Of a stretch of DNA of 64,000 nt, positions 22,905 through 34,001 are shown in pieces (within the stretch, counting starts at the first letter, position 1; each line of letters starts with the position of its first letter). Source of the stretch: Haemonchus contortus (lineage: Eukaryota; Nematoda; Chromadorea; Rhabditida; Trichostrongylidae); the NCBI GenBank assembly GCA_000469685.2, contig LS997562.1, forward strand, positions 17,831,813 through 17,895,812, written 5' to 3'. The translations under genes were made by a program, and so were the position numbers. The notes under the pieces were generated by a model. It searched no databases, was not told the origin of the DNA, and was given only the letters and a program-made list of their open reading frames with translations.

Positions 22905-25520
22905 TTACTGCTTTACATGAGAAGGGAAAGTGAGAGTTGGTCCTCCCATATCACTGTATTTATCGTAATCATAAAGTTTTGCGGACGAACAGACAGACAA
23001 ACCGACAGACATAACGACAAACCGACACACCAACTTACTGTTTTGTAAATGAGAGAGATGACTCAATCTAAAACAAGAGACGAGCGGGTCATTCAAAAGC
23101 AAGTTATCTTATTACCAGTCGGATCCCCCAGCTAAGGCCGAACTCTCTCCTTCCTGGGTTAAACACCCTATCCCGAGAAATGTTGAATTGAAGGAATTTT
23201 CCCTTTCTTTGGGAGTTTGTGTCCGCGTTTACCTGAGTGAGAGCATGAAACTGAAACAGAGCTCGAATAGATTAGTAGCATATCACATAGGTTTTTTTCT
23301 GAAGAAAAAAGACTTCATCACAAATCAAATCAAGACATCAAATTCATCTCAAAAACATGTCCCGATGATGGCTTAACTGACTGACAATTGAAGTCTTGAA
23401 TGGTACTTATAAATGTTGTCAAGAGATAATGCCGCACATTATCAAATTTGGTTATCAGCGAACTTTTCTTCGCTACGGATTGATCACTAATTGGGAATTC
23501 CAGATCATTGGCGGTCGGCGAGTTTAACATTGAGTCAGAAACCTTACTGGATAGCGGTCGTAGTCCAACAGCGAAAATTAAACCAAATTTTCAACTCGTT
23601 ATGGAGAATTGCCTTTGGTTGGTTGCGTGTCCACTGCATCTACCTGTCCTATTGAATGCAAAATATCCTAGAACAATGCTTGAATACCAAGGTATGACTG
23701 TTGACATGAGGGGGATAACGAACCTATTCGCTCTAGCCTTCTACAAAGGCTCTTTGTCAGCCCTTGCTTGTTTGTTATCAGTCCTTGTCAGGCATCACCT
23801 TCGGTCCCTTCGTGTTCTACACTACCTATTAAAGTGTTCTACAGTTAATATGAAAGACGTTGTAGAGCTAGTGACTCCCGTCTTCTAAGGCTCGTTATCT
23901 CTCACAGATGTTATCAATCATTACCAATGAACATCTACGGTCCCTCCTTAATCTATATCCCTTACTAAAGTATCAATGCGCTACAGGTAATACGAAGGAG
24001 GTAGCGGATCCTGCGGCTCTCGCCTTCTGAAGTGCTTCATCGACGGTCATCACCTCTTTCAATATAATCAGCGTTCCCGTCCTGTCGCCTGTGCTCCTAC
24101 CAAGTTTGAACGCTCCAGGTCCACGGGGTCAGGAGTTATGAATTTGAGACCCAAAATTTTTATCGTGTACGCCTCGCCTCTTATGAACAGAGTCCGGTCC
24201 TGCCATTTACCACGGGTGTTCCGTCCTGCCCCTCTTACTCCCACCAAATTTCAACGCTCCACGTCCACGGGGACAGGAGTTATGAGTTTCCGGTCACACA
24301 CACACCTACACACACGCACGAATACACAAACACACCGACAAACCAACAGACACTCTTAGCGAATTATATGAAGTAGGGTCTGTATTTCTTCCATTGTTAT
24401 AGTATCATGTCCTCCGTTCAACAGATAAAATTTTTACTTTCTTCTGTTCTATCGTGTTTTTTTCTCTTTTCAACAACCTAATTTGTTAACATGGCGACAA
24501 CACTCAAGTTCATAAAGGATTTAGGGGAAAGATGAGATCACCGAACACTGGAGCACTGAAGGTGATTCGGAGGGTGGAGAGGCCGTAGGTGGTTCGTGAC
24601 AGAAAGTGGTACCAGACGATAAGGGGTGATAGAGGCCTTTGAAGAGTCATAGTATTTGCATTAACCTTGGAGCCTTGACAGATTGGTCAGCGATGAGGGT
24701 TGTAACGGGATCGTAGATGATTGGTAATAGAAAAAGATAGCAATTGATAGGTACCTATAGAGATTCTTCGAAGGTCATTAGGGCCACCAGGTTCGTTACG
24801 TATTTCGTACTGACAGCGGAACCCTGCATTTCCGAAGGTGGTGTGAGGCGTGAATTGATCGTAGGGATTTGAAACAAAGATTGATCACCAATTATAGGAG
24901 AGGCTAGTAAGGATTTACAGAATGCAAGAGCCACTGAGCACTTTGATGAGTGATATAGGTACGGTTCATTGAGTTCGTCGGGATCGTGGATGGTCGACGA
25001 TGAAGACTGAAAACAACTGAAAGGGCTGATAATTGCAAGTAAATAGCCTTTGCATAATCCTTCTTATATATAAAGCAGTAACTTGGTTTGTCGGTTTGTC
25101 GGTATGTCGGTATGTCGGTCTGTCCGTCCGGGTTGCTTTGTGATTATGATAAACGTAGTGATATGGAAAACTTATCCTACTTTATATAATTCGCTGAGTG
25201 TGTCTGTTGGTGTGTCGGTGTGTTTGTGTGTGTGTCCGACCGGACTTTGAATCCAGTAACGCGAGTTCGAATTTCGCCGGAACCTGACGTTTCGTAGGCG
25301 GCAGTATGGGAGCACTTATGATGAGTAGTAGGACCGAACTCCGCCCCCTAGGGACGGGTTTCCGCGAAATAAATGAGTGGAAATCCATAACTCCTGATCC
25401 CGTGGACTTGGAGAGCAAAATCAGCAGGAGGATGGAGGATGGAAACACTGACAATAGAAGAGGCCTTAGAGCAGAAGATCCACTCACCAATCACCTCCTA
25501 GCGCCTTTGTTATTTACGAT
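22905..25520. repeat. Block of GT-rich dispersed repeats arranged as an imperfect inverted repeat
   Basis: Two related motifs recur in opposite orientations. A segment with GTCGGT runs followed by GTTTGT or TCGTCCG and ending GTGATATGG is at 22960-23045 (minus) and 25091-25170 (plus). A unit TATAATTCGCT, then GTGTGTC repeats, then CATAACTCCTG(A/T)(C/T)CCCGTGGAC, is at 24060-24375 (minus) and 25170-25450 (plus). Between them are degenerate AAGGTGATTGG-type and CTGATAA-type motifs, also in both orientations. The symmetry centre is near 24.07 kb. No protein-coding content. Confidence 0.55.
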
Positions 25521-25765
25521 CTAGCTTTGACTTTTTGATATGTTTCATTCGACAAGAAGGGTAAGTGGTGTGATTATAAGGAGATGAATTTGGTTCACTT
25601 CTTGCTATCAGATTACGACCGCTACCCAACAGAGTTTGCGATTAAGTGAATCACAATCACGATCACGGTTTCTCTTTGCTTTGATATCATTCTTAGCACA
25701 ATTTATCCGACCGCTAATAATGTTGGATTCACAGTTAATGATGTATCCGTAGAGAAGAGGAGGTA

Positions 25766-27048
25766 TTAGGTCATCTCATTCGAAAGTTCGCAAGCTTTTA
25801 TTCGAATAAAATGAACAGCAAACAAGATAAAAAGCTAACATTCTAGTGTTCTGTCGGGTAGGCTCCATCATTGCTGACGACCCTCTCCCAGCGTCCAGAT
25901 GGCACCTGGACACCAAGTAGCTTCTTTCCTTCAACATGTGCAGATAAAATGCTGTTGACGTCCATTTCGGCGATCGGCCAGTTGTCAAAGCGTTTGCCAC
26001 TGCGACGTACCTTCATTTGACCAAACCTGTTGAAGTCGCACGGCTGGAGCTCGGGAGAATAGGGTGGTTGAATCTAGGTTTCAATATTCTGTTCTTCAAA
26101 AAACTGCTGCACAATTCGAGATGGGTGGGGCTTGGCAATGTCATGAGCGATAATTGCTCTCTTGAAGTTGTGTGCTGCCATCCAATTGTCGGTATTATCG
26201 TCGAGGAACTGGCAATACACCTCAGAAGTGACGGTCACTTTTTCAGGACAAAGTCGCCAGAACGCCCTCAGAAATCCATTGCCGTGATGAGCATCCACTT
26301 GGATCCACGTGACTCTTCATGAACCAATTCGGGCGGTTTCTCATCGGCGTCCATCCAAACCCGACGCTTGTGACTTTCGGGCTCAGTGTAAAACCCACCC
26401 ATGTTTCATCTATAGCCAACTTTGGTTTCGTGAGTCGTGGGTGACGTCGGTGGCAGAGAAGATTGTTTCTACAGGCATCAATTCGGTTTTGGACCTGTGC
26501 TTCTGTAAGTAAATGAGGTACCCATACACACATCTTCTTGACCATCTTCAATTCTTTGGACACAACTCGGCCAACGGTAGTAGCAGGAATGCCGGTCTCG
26601 CGGGCAAGTTCGGCAATGGTGCAGTCTCTGCGCTTAGCCATTCGACGCTTGATTTCAGCTACTAGTTCTTCGTGTGCGGAGTGAACATTGTGAGCACCAC
26701 CTCTGCCTTCACTTGTCTCCGTTCTTCCTCCTTTGAACATTCTCACCCATTTCTGCACATTACGCTTGAAAAACTCCGTCCCGTCCATTTGTTGATTGTG
26801 CTCACGATGAATTTGAGCTTCGGATTCTCCTGGTATAGCGCCCCATTTGATAATTTCGCGTTGGTCCTGTTCGGTAATACTTCTTTTCAAATTGTCAATA
26901 TCTTCTGCTGCAGCCATGATGTCGAAATTGGGCAGTGTCGTAGCTGACGGTCCTCGCTTCTGATCAAAACACTGTGGATGGTGACAGCCTCCTTCATAAT
27001 CCCGCCATCCCTCTGGATGTCTGCGAACTTTTGAATGAGATGACCTAA
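25766..27048 (-). mobile_element. mariner (DD34D) transposon, decayed
   Basis: The 1283-bp element has 27-bp terminal inverted repeats (25766-25792 and 27022-27048) that begin TTAGGTCATCTCATTC and differ at one base. TA flanks both ends (25764-25765 and 27049-27050). The transposase on the minus strand is broken. Confidence 0.93.
25843..26917 (-). pseudogene. mariner (DD34D) transposase, frameshifted
   Basis: From ATG at 26917 the frame runs through the helix-turn-helix DNA-binding part and the first catalytic motif (AIDETWVGFTLSPK). The reading then moves through a second frame (VWMDADEKPPELVHEESRG) and a third (KVTVTSEVYCQFLD), so at least two frameshifts are present, plus an in-frame TAG before SPELQPCDFNRF. 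The second Asp is in IAHDIAKPH and the third in LQPCDF, with 34 residues between. The frame ends at TAG 25843-25845. Confidence 0.9.
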
Positions 27049-27050
27049 TA

Positions 27051-27879
27051 AAGTTTTTTAGGCATTTGATAGTCTATACTCTCGCTCAGCGAAACAGCGA
27101 AATAATCTAGAAAAAGGGGAAGGAATTTCATTAGTTTGATGTTTTTCGGGCGAAGTCCCTTTGCCCCAAGAAGGAGGAGAGCCTTTGATTATGGCATTGA
27201 GGAGCGTTGATGGTAGCAAACATAGTAGCCTCAGCCGCTGTGAATTCCCTGAATACTATTATACGATGTTCTATTCGGACACAGCGAAGATAGCTTACAG
27301 GAAAAATCGCTCCCAATTCGGAGATAGAGCTGTAGGAGGAGCTGAGCCTAGGGTGTAGAGCTTCCTAAGAAAAAGGAGAATCCGAATTATTACTTACGCA
27401 TAGCAAATTTCTCACAGGAAGGGGGAGCGCCCGGCGTAGCCGGGCGAACCCGTGAGAAGGAGGAGAGCCTGGCGTTAGCCGGGCGATCCGACTGGTGTAG
27501 GACATAAAGGGATAAGAGCTGATAAAGGTTGATAAGGGAACGTATTTATATTTTCAGTCTCTATTTTCTCTCGTACGAACGATTTAGCCTTGACATTTTG
27601 ATATGTCCCATGGGATAAAACGGCATGATAGAGCGGATTGACAAGTATGAATTGTAGATGCAGATCAATACAAGTAGCCCTTGGGCTACATATTCTTCCC
27701 ATTCCGATGTCACTTGTCTTAAAAACTATCCGATCACAGATGAACGGCGAATCTCGCCCAGTAATTCATGCACACGAAGAAGAAACTCCGTGTAGCTATT
27801 CTCCACCGAGTTCACTACAAAGCCTCCCCATGCCCTCAAAATCGTAGCGGTATTTCGCCGGTTAAGTTACCGGAATTGA
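27051..27879. other. Non-coding stretch with short GC-rich duplications
   Basis: The motif GAAGGAGGAGAGCC recurs at about 27170 and 27460. CCCGGCGTAGCCGGGCGA, with its near-copy CTGGCGTTAGCCGGGCGA, occurs between 27429 and 27487; these can form small hairpins. No gene supported. Confidence 0.4.
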
Positions 27880-28405
27880 GAGATCAAAGAAAGAGTTCAC
27901 GATTATTTTGAGATATCCTTTCCAAGTCGAAAGGCAGAAGTAATTGTTGGAAATAGTGTTCAAATCGGTGATGAAGGAAGCGAGAGTATCCGCTGATCTT
28001 GCGAAAAACAATGCTCCTTGACAATAGTAAAAATAGGGGTTGTACGAGATATGACGGAAATGACATGGAAGGATTATTCAGACGAGATTTCATTTGTTGC
28101 AATTGCGTGAAAGCTGGCTACATTAGGCCAAGAATGCGCAAAACAACCACTCGCCATGAGTCACGACTGGTTGTTTGAACATCCTACATAGGTTCCCTCG
28201 TGAATGGTGCAGCCTCTACAATGACGTCGAAACTCGTCCATTATGGGTGTGGCGTTCATGCGATACAATCTTTGGCACCTTATTGTGCCCTATACAAGAA
28301 GGTTTTTGAGCTTCCAACGGCAGCTATGGTAAAAGGCGGTGCCTCGAATTCATACTATCGAGGAATCTCAGAATTAATATTTAGTGTGAACTGTGCCTTT
28401 AAGTA
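27880..28405 (-). repeat. Dispersed repeat, copy C (composite)
   Basis: 27880-28135 is the reverse complement of part of the 8990-9430 and 11380-11780 repeats. 28135-28405 runs the other way and ends GTGAACTGTGCCTTTAAG like them. The copy therefore looks rearranged into opposed halves. Confidence 0.5.
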
Positions 28406-29639
28406 GGTGGCATAGTGGCTCTTGGACAATGATAGGTTCGCCAACAGGCATGTCGCTCACATTTTTTTGTTATTTTACGATTTAGCGTATCCTCTTAAGT
28501 TGTCGAAGACTTCTTCGAAGAAGGGTGCTCTGCTACAAAAAAGAATGCACCAGCTATTAGTGAGCACCAAAATAAGGGATAGGTAGATACGTTGGGCCCG
28601 AGAAAAGCGTTTAACGACTCAATTGAAGGCTACTGTTCCAGCTTCTGGGCTAATGCCGGGTCCTGCAAGCATTACTCATCGGATAGTACGGGTTTTTTTT
28701 ACATGTTCGATTTTTGCCTTGTGGTGATAAAGAACACTTTGAAACAATCCTGTTGTCACATTATTTATCCAGGATCTTTGGTTGTTGATCTTTTGTAAGA
28801 TAGTAGCTTGACCTCGGCAGTGAGCAAGCATTTGCTAGACCAACTTCAGCAACTTCACAGCAACTTCGAACTCATGAAGGTTTTTCCTGAAACTTAGAAA
28901 AGGAAAGAGAGAATCTTGGGAGCCCCCAAGAAGATTTCCAAGCTGTACTTGAAAATCACATTCGTGAGGCTCGTAATCGTCCAGTAATTTGCCGAGGCAG
29001 TTTAGACTGGAACTACTTGGTTTCAGAAACTGGAAAGGGTCGCATACTACTCTGGAAGGATAATCGTTCTTGACACTACAGCTAATAATTAGTGGTCTCG
29101 TAAAAAGACATTCTGCACTGATGTCTTATGAGAGCTTAGAATCGCGGAAAGGTGGCTGGCTAGTTTTCATACTGAGTCCAGGCTTTCTGTTTCCATTGTC
29201 ATAGAACTAACACTGATAAATAGTTCGAAAAACGAACAGCGCAATGGAATTCCTGGAAACGCAAGCGCATTTTAAGTGTTGTTTGTGACGAACTGCAATG
29301 GAGTTATAACTGCAGTACGGATTTCCTGTCAGAAGTACAAGAAAAAAAATGGAATTCAAATGGTTCTGTTCGAGGTGTTCAAGACGATGTGTTCGATAGG
29401 GATAATTGGGAAATGCTTGAATATCGGAAAGGGCAGGATTCAATTCAGTCCATACTGATAGAATCGCTTCTCTTTAGCAGAGGCTGTAACATTCTTTTTC
29501 CACGACAGTTGAATTCGGGCAGTTGCATCGGTAGAAGTGCCGCTTCGTGATCAAGAGTGCAAAGAAATTTTCTAAGCATGGTTGGTTCTGGGATGTCAAA
29601 CTCCCGAACCTCATTCTAATTGGTTTTTCACATTTGATT
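28406..29639. other. Non-coding stretch
   Basis: No supported coding exon, RNA gene or repeat family was recognised. Confidence 0.4.
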
Positions 29640-29975
29640 TCCTATGAGGGTATGTGCTTATACGTGAGTGTGTATGTAGGTATGTATAACTGCACACATG
29701 AAAATGTATCTGTAAGCTCATGTGTGTATGCATGTTTGTATGTGTGAGTGTATATAGGATGTACATGCCCATATGTGGAAGGTGTATGTGCATATAGGTG
29801 TATGTGTGTAGGTGACCGTGTATTTATGTGGATGTATATGTATGTATGTGACTGGTTGTTTTGAGTATATATGTAAGTATGCATATGTATGTGTGAGTGT
29901 GGAATCTGTGAATATATGTATGTGTCTATGTCTATTCGTGGGTATATGTGTGTGTGTGGGTGCGTGTGTATGCGT
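29640..29975 (+). repeat. GT-rich microsatellite tract (TATG/TGTG/TATA)
   Basis: About 330 bp of irregular TGTATG and GTGTGT units. It yields a His/Thr-rich minus-strand frame of no coding significance. Confidence 0.9.
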
Positions 29976-30387
29976 GTGATAACCTTAGCGATAGAAGCTG
30001 ATAAGGGGGTTGGAACATGAGCAACTCCAACAAACACGCTCTTTCCATTTGTAGTGGAACCTTGCCTTTCCACTGAGGTGTTTTGGATTAGTAACCACAG
30101 GAGAGAACAGCCTCGACTGACACCAATTATAATGGCTAATAACCAACTTTAGGAAGCATGAACCAACAGATCTGTTGTACGTTTCGTATTTAATACATAA
30201 ATGTAGCCCAAGATCATGCATGTGCCAAGATATGAGGGTGTCGCTGCGTCGTCAGTAGTGGATGATTTTTATTTAACATTTTCGGCATCAGCAAAATGTG
30301 GTCATTATCGAATTTGTCAGAATCGATTACGTCCACAACTTGTTGGTTCCGAGAATGGTAGATAAAAATCAGAAATGCTGAATCTTC
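29976..30387. other. Left flank of the PLE insertion
   Basis: No supported gene. It would have been the upstream neighbour of the small gene at 37235 before the PLE pair inserted. It ends with TGAATCTTCTGTA (30379-30391), which recurs at 37057-37069. Confidence 0.4.
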
Positions 30388-30742
30388 TGTAACTTGGGAG
30401 GTCTTTTTGAAGCCACAACCAAGATGATACAATGACTTTATTCGGCTAACGTTTCGGCCAATCGCCTTCGTCAGAGCCTGGAAGCCAAAAAATATTTGAG
30501 ATTCATCCTGACCAAACGACGTTCAGACCTCAGCTTAGTTCAGGTGTGGCCTATAGATACCTAGGAAAGTATTGTAAATCACAATAGGTAACCCACCTTA
30601 GATGTCACAAGAAGACCGTTGACCCTCCTTTTCGAATTGCGTATTTATACTAATCACAGTGGGTGGGCCCGAGTGTCCTGACCCCTACCTCGGACGCCGG
30701 TGGCAGTTGAAAGCCACACAGGTCGAGGAACGGGGCAAGCTC
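30388..30742 (-). repeat. PLE terminal repeat, 3' side of the minus copy
   Basis: 355 bp, direct repeat of 33406-33760 with very few mismatches. It includes the last coding codons, the stop, the 3' region and the hammerhead-like motif. Confidence 0.9.
30419..30481 (-). ncRNA. Hammerhead ribozyme-like motif, PLE minus copy, 3' repeat
   Basis: Reads CCAGG, CTGACGA, a GGC/GCC stem, GAAA, GTC and CTTGG on the minus strand; the fold is described under the copy at 33900. Confidence 0.4.
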
Positions 30743-33397
30743 GTTAGTTACAGCCAGACATTCCTCTTTCCGATTCATTTTTAGATTTTTAGCGTTGATC
30801 CAAAAAGCTTCGAGAATCTTTCGCGCTGAGGTCGTGGGTTCCCGCATCAAGACCCTGATAGATACCCCAAACTCTATATCCTCGTGGTGGTGCCTCCTAT
30901 GGTCCCCCAGGGGCGTTTTAGGCCTCGATTTCTTCAAGCCATCCAGGTGTTCCTTGACCCTGCATATTAGAGGTCTTCCGGTCTCGCCAATGTACTCATC
31001 TCCACAGAGGTTACATGTGATCACGTAGATCACACCTGACGTCATGCAGTCACCCCCTCGCCCGTTGGAACAGATGATACAGTGGGGGGTCGTGCAGAAA
31101 CGATCATAGAGACGGTTTTGTACCAGCCTCTGCTTCAGATTTCTGGGGGGAACTTCAACCACCCGGACCGTGTCATCGAGCCCACACTTCCGCAAGGTCA
31201 TTCTCACGTCTAGACTGACGGAGTCCGAGACGAACGGAAGGCAAAAGGGCACCTTCTCCGAATTCTCACATCTTGGCTCGTGTGGTTTTCTTTGGGGTGG
31301 TCTGCCATAGTGCCATTCTCTCAGGGGATACCCATTGAAGAGAGCCACCTTTTTAGCAAGTTCCACGGATTCTACTTGTTCTTGACCCCCCGATGAGACC
31401 ATTTTCGCAGTTCTTATCATATTCGCCGTGATAGCCCGCTTGATTTTGCGTGGATGCGCCGACCTGAAATGGACTAAAATATTCTTGCTGGTGGGCTTCC
31501 TGTACCATTTTGTCCGCAGGAACCCTCGCTCAAGCTGAACCTGCATGTTGAGAAACGGTAGCCACTTGTCATTTGGCTTCTCCCGTGCAAACCGTATATT
31601 GTCAGCCTGGCTGTTCAGCAATTCGAAGCACTTGTCCATTTCTTTCTGGGTTGAGCAGGCGACGAAGCAGTCGTCTACGTAGCGACAGTAGAGGACAGGT
31701 CGGCGATCCAAAACGGGTTTTTCAATTTTTGACATGTAGGCAATGGCCAGTACGGGTGCTAGCCGTTGACCCATAGCTAAACCCCTGACCTGCTTGAAGT
31801 ATCGCCCTGACCACCTGAATATAGAGCAGTCCAGGCACTCCTTGACCAACGTCATGACTTGGGAGACCGTAAGCCCATACATATTTATTGACCCCGCATG
31901 TGTATTCAAAAGTTCGTGGGTGGCCTGCATGGCGTCCCCGTTTGACACATTAGTGTACAGGGAGGTCACGTCAAATGATTCTATGACGTGGTTCCTTCTA
32001 AATAGGGTCTCTCGCAGTTGATCAAGGAACTTCATGGTGTTGCTCAGATGGGCAGGGATGAAAGTTAGCAGTTGAGTCAACACGAGGTTTAACAGCCAGG
32101 AAATTCTGTCTGTTGGACCGCCTACACTGCTTATTATGGGACGAACTTTGAAGTCCAAGGGGTTGAGTGAGGACAGGGAGTTTGGTGGAAGTTTATGGGT
32201 TTTAATCAAGACATAGAGTACTGGGCAGACTGGGAGGTCACACCTTAGACGTGTGCTTACTGTTTTTGGCAAATCTGCAGTACGTGCAATGTCCGACCAA
32301 ACCCTGTTCAGACGACGGTATTGCCTTTTATATTCGTTCTCTGATGATGGCCGATAAAGGGACACATCCTGTAGATGAGATTCGGTTATGGCAATATCCA
32401 AACTTCGTGGCATAACCACGAACTCGCCCCCCTTGTCACTGACTGATATTTTTATGGTCTTGGAATTTACGAGATCGATTAGTTCGTTCAACCCCCGTTT
32501 TTGCGATGCAGTGAGATTGGAAGTGGGCCGCCGGTGAATGTTTCGCCTCAGGATTTCGTAAACAGATGTAGCGAAAAGACGAAACTTTACATACACGGTG
32601 GGATTGGGGTCCTGTGGCCGGAAGTATAGCGAGGGGAAGGGGATCGCAGGAAAATTTGGTCCTGCTAGGCGTTCACGAGGATTTTCCCGTAGCTTGGCGT
32701 TGCGACGCAGGTTGTCTTGTAAAGCCTGAAGACCACACAGGACTCTCCGCGGTACTTCACGACCTATCGATCGCACTTGAGCGAAACTGGGACCAAGGTC
32801 CAGAACCGATAACGCGTCTTCGGAAAGATTGATGCCGCCAATGACTGTAACTCTAGGAGGTATAGACTCGGATTCCCCGCTGCTATCAGTTTGAGGGTGG
32901 TCTACACTGTTAGAGGTGGAAACCTGGCATTGTGAATCACGACACCCTTCTAGTTCTACGAGCCTACTAAACTTATTCTGAAGTCTTCGTTTGACGTTTG
33001 AGCGGATAGAATCGCAAATAGTTTTTGACTCACCCACGATCTTCTTCCAATGGCAGACTGGCAAATATCGTTCACAACACAAGTCTTTGGACATACACTT
33101 GTTTAACGAAGAAAATAATTGATTCCTTTTGCTTCGCAATGCAGTCCTCAGTATGCGTAGCTGCAATTCTTGTCTTTGCCGGCTGTCAACAGGGAGACCA
33201 CATACCTCGTGCAATTTCTTCTTTCTGATGAAGTTCGGAATTGCTCGGTGCTGCAGACAGCGCTGTAGGAAGTGGGTGGTCTGTTTGAGCACGACGATCT
33301 TCTGTCGTAGCGAGAGGGCTTCCTTGACTAGTCGAAAGAAGTTGGCTGGTACGTCATTCAACAGCAACCATGTTCGTCTATCGTTTAATCTTGGCAT
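30650..33397 (-). CDS. Penelope-like reverse transcriptase with GIY-YIG endonuclease, minus copy
   Basis: Intact 915-residue ORF from ATG at 33397. I chose this start because decayed copies also keep ATGCCAAGATT there, while the longer frame begins at a TTG. The N-terminal 320 residues are PLE-specific. The reverse transcriptase has [33 protein letters not shown] and the catalytic YVDD (about residues 573-576). A CCHC-like knuckle (CTTPHCIICSNGRGGDC) precedes the GIY-YIG nuclease: [15 protein letters not shown] (from about residue 802), R and E in RVKEHL, and a final Asn region (MNRKEEC). PLEs use the nuclease to nick target DNA and the RT to copy their RNA from the nick. All motifs are present, so it could be active. 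Confidence 0.96.
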   Translation of the reverse strand: MPRLNDRRTWLLLNDVPANFFRLVKEALSLRQKIVVLKQTTHFLQRCLQHRAIPNFIRKKKLHEVCGLPVDSRQRQELQLRILRTALRSKRNQLFSSLNKCMSKDLCCERYLPVCHWKKIVGESKTICDSIRSNVKRRLQNKFSRLVELEGCRDSQCQVSTSNSVDHPQTDSSGESESIPPRVTVIGGINLSEDALSVLDLGPSFAQVRSIGREVPRRVLCGLQALQDNLRRNAKLRENPRERLAGPNFPAIPFPSLYFRPQDPNPTVYVKFRLFATSVYEILRRNIHRRPTSNLTASQKRGLNELIDLVNSKTIKISVSDKGGEFVVMPRSLDIAITESHLQDVSLYRPSSENEYKRQYRRLNRVWSDIARTADLPKTVSTRLRCDLPVCPVLYVLIKTHKLPPNSLSSLNPLDFKVRPIISSVGGPTDRISWLLNLVLTQLLTFIPAHLSNTMKFLDQLRETLFRRNHVIESFDVTSLYTNVSNGDAMQATHELLNTHAGSINMYGLTVSQVMTLVKECLDCSIFRWSGRYFKQVRGLAMGQRLAPVLAIAYMSKIEKPVLDRRPVLYCRYVDDCFVACSTQKEMDKCFELLNSQADNIRFAREKPNDKWLPFLNMQVQLERGFLRTKWYRKPTSKNILVHFRSAHPRKIKRAITANMIRTAKMVSSGGQEQVESVELAKKVALFNGYPLREWHYGRPPQRKPHEPRCENSEKVPFCLPFVSDSVSLDVRMTLRKCGLDDTVRVVEVPPRNLKQRLVQNRLYDRFCTTPHCIICSNGRGGDCMTSGVIYVITCNLCGDEYIGETGRPLICRVKEHLDGLKKSRPKTPLGDHRRHHHEDIEFGVSIRVLMREPTTSARKILEAFWINAKNLKMNRKEECLAVTNELAPFLDLCGFQLPPASEVGVRTLGPTHCD

Positions 33398-33405
33398 AGT
33401 ATAGA

Positions 33406-33760
33406 TGTAACTTGGGAGGTCTTTCTGAAGCCACAACCAAGATGATACAATGACTTTATTCGGCTAACGTTTCGGCCAATCGCCTTCGTCAGAGCCTGGA
33501 AGCCAAAAAATATTTGAGACTCATCCTGACCAAACGACGTTCAGACCTCAGCTTAGTTCAGGTGTGGCCTATAGATATCTAGGAAAGTATTGTAAATCAC
33601 AATATGTAACCCACCTTAGATGTCACAAGAAGACCGTTGACCCTCCTTTTTGAATTGCGTATTTATACTAATTACAGTGGGTGGGCCCGAGTGTCCTGAC
33701 CCCTACCTCGGACGCCGGTGGCAGTTGAAAGCCACACAGGTCGAGGAACGGGGCAAGCTC
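33406..33760 (-). repeat. PLE terminal repeat, 5' side of the minus copy
   Basis: 355-bp direct repeat of 30388-30742, offset exactly 3018 bp. It ends at GGGCAAGCTC, where the sequence switches to the inverted plus copy. The junction shares a two-base TC overlap. Confidence 0.9.
33437..33499 (-). ncRNA. Hammerhead ribozyme-like motif, PLE minus copy, 5' repeat
   Basis: Same boxes as the copy at 33900; it lies just upstream of the minus-copy ORF, where self-cleavage would set an RNA 5' end. Confidence 0.4.
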
Positions 33761-33993
33761 AACGGTCTTCTTGTGACATCTAAGGTGGGTTACCTATTGT
33801 GATTTACAATACTTTCCTAGGTATCTATAGGCCACACCTGAACTAAGCTGAGGTCTGAACGTCGTTTGGCCAGGATGAATCTCAAATATTTTTTGGCTTC
33901 CAGGCTCTGACGAAGGCGATTGGCCGAAACGTTAGCCGAATAAAGTCATTGTATCATCTTGGTTGTGGCTTCAGAAAGACCTCCCAAGTTACA
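33759..33993 (+). repeat. PLE terminal repeat, truncated, 5' side of the plus copy
   Basis: Lacks about 120 bp of the outer part compared with the 355-bp repeats. Its truncation point is the palindrome junction. Confidence 0.85.
33900..33962 (+). ncRNA. Hammerhead ribozyme-like motif, PLE plus copy, 5' repeat
   Basis: The order of elements fits a type I hammerhead: outer helix I strand CCAGG, core box CTGACGA, stem II GGC/GCC around a GATTG loop, core box GAAA, a short helix III, cleavage triplet GTC, and outer strand CTTGG pairing with CCAGG. An unpaired A separates CTGACGA from stem II, and helix I has a large internal loop, so the fold is imperfect. PLE terminal repeats in many animals are known to carry hammerheads, and position and order agree. 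Confidence 0.45.
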
Positions 33994-34001
33994 TCTATAC
34001 T

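Noticed and set aside
26017..26947. Plus-strand frames over the mariner
   Set aside because: Antisense to the transposase, with no domain content.
29642..30073. His/Thr-rich minus-strand ORF of 143 residues
   Set aside because: It is a translation of the GT-rich microsatellite tract.
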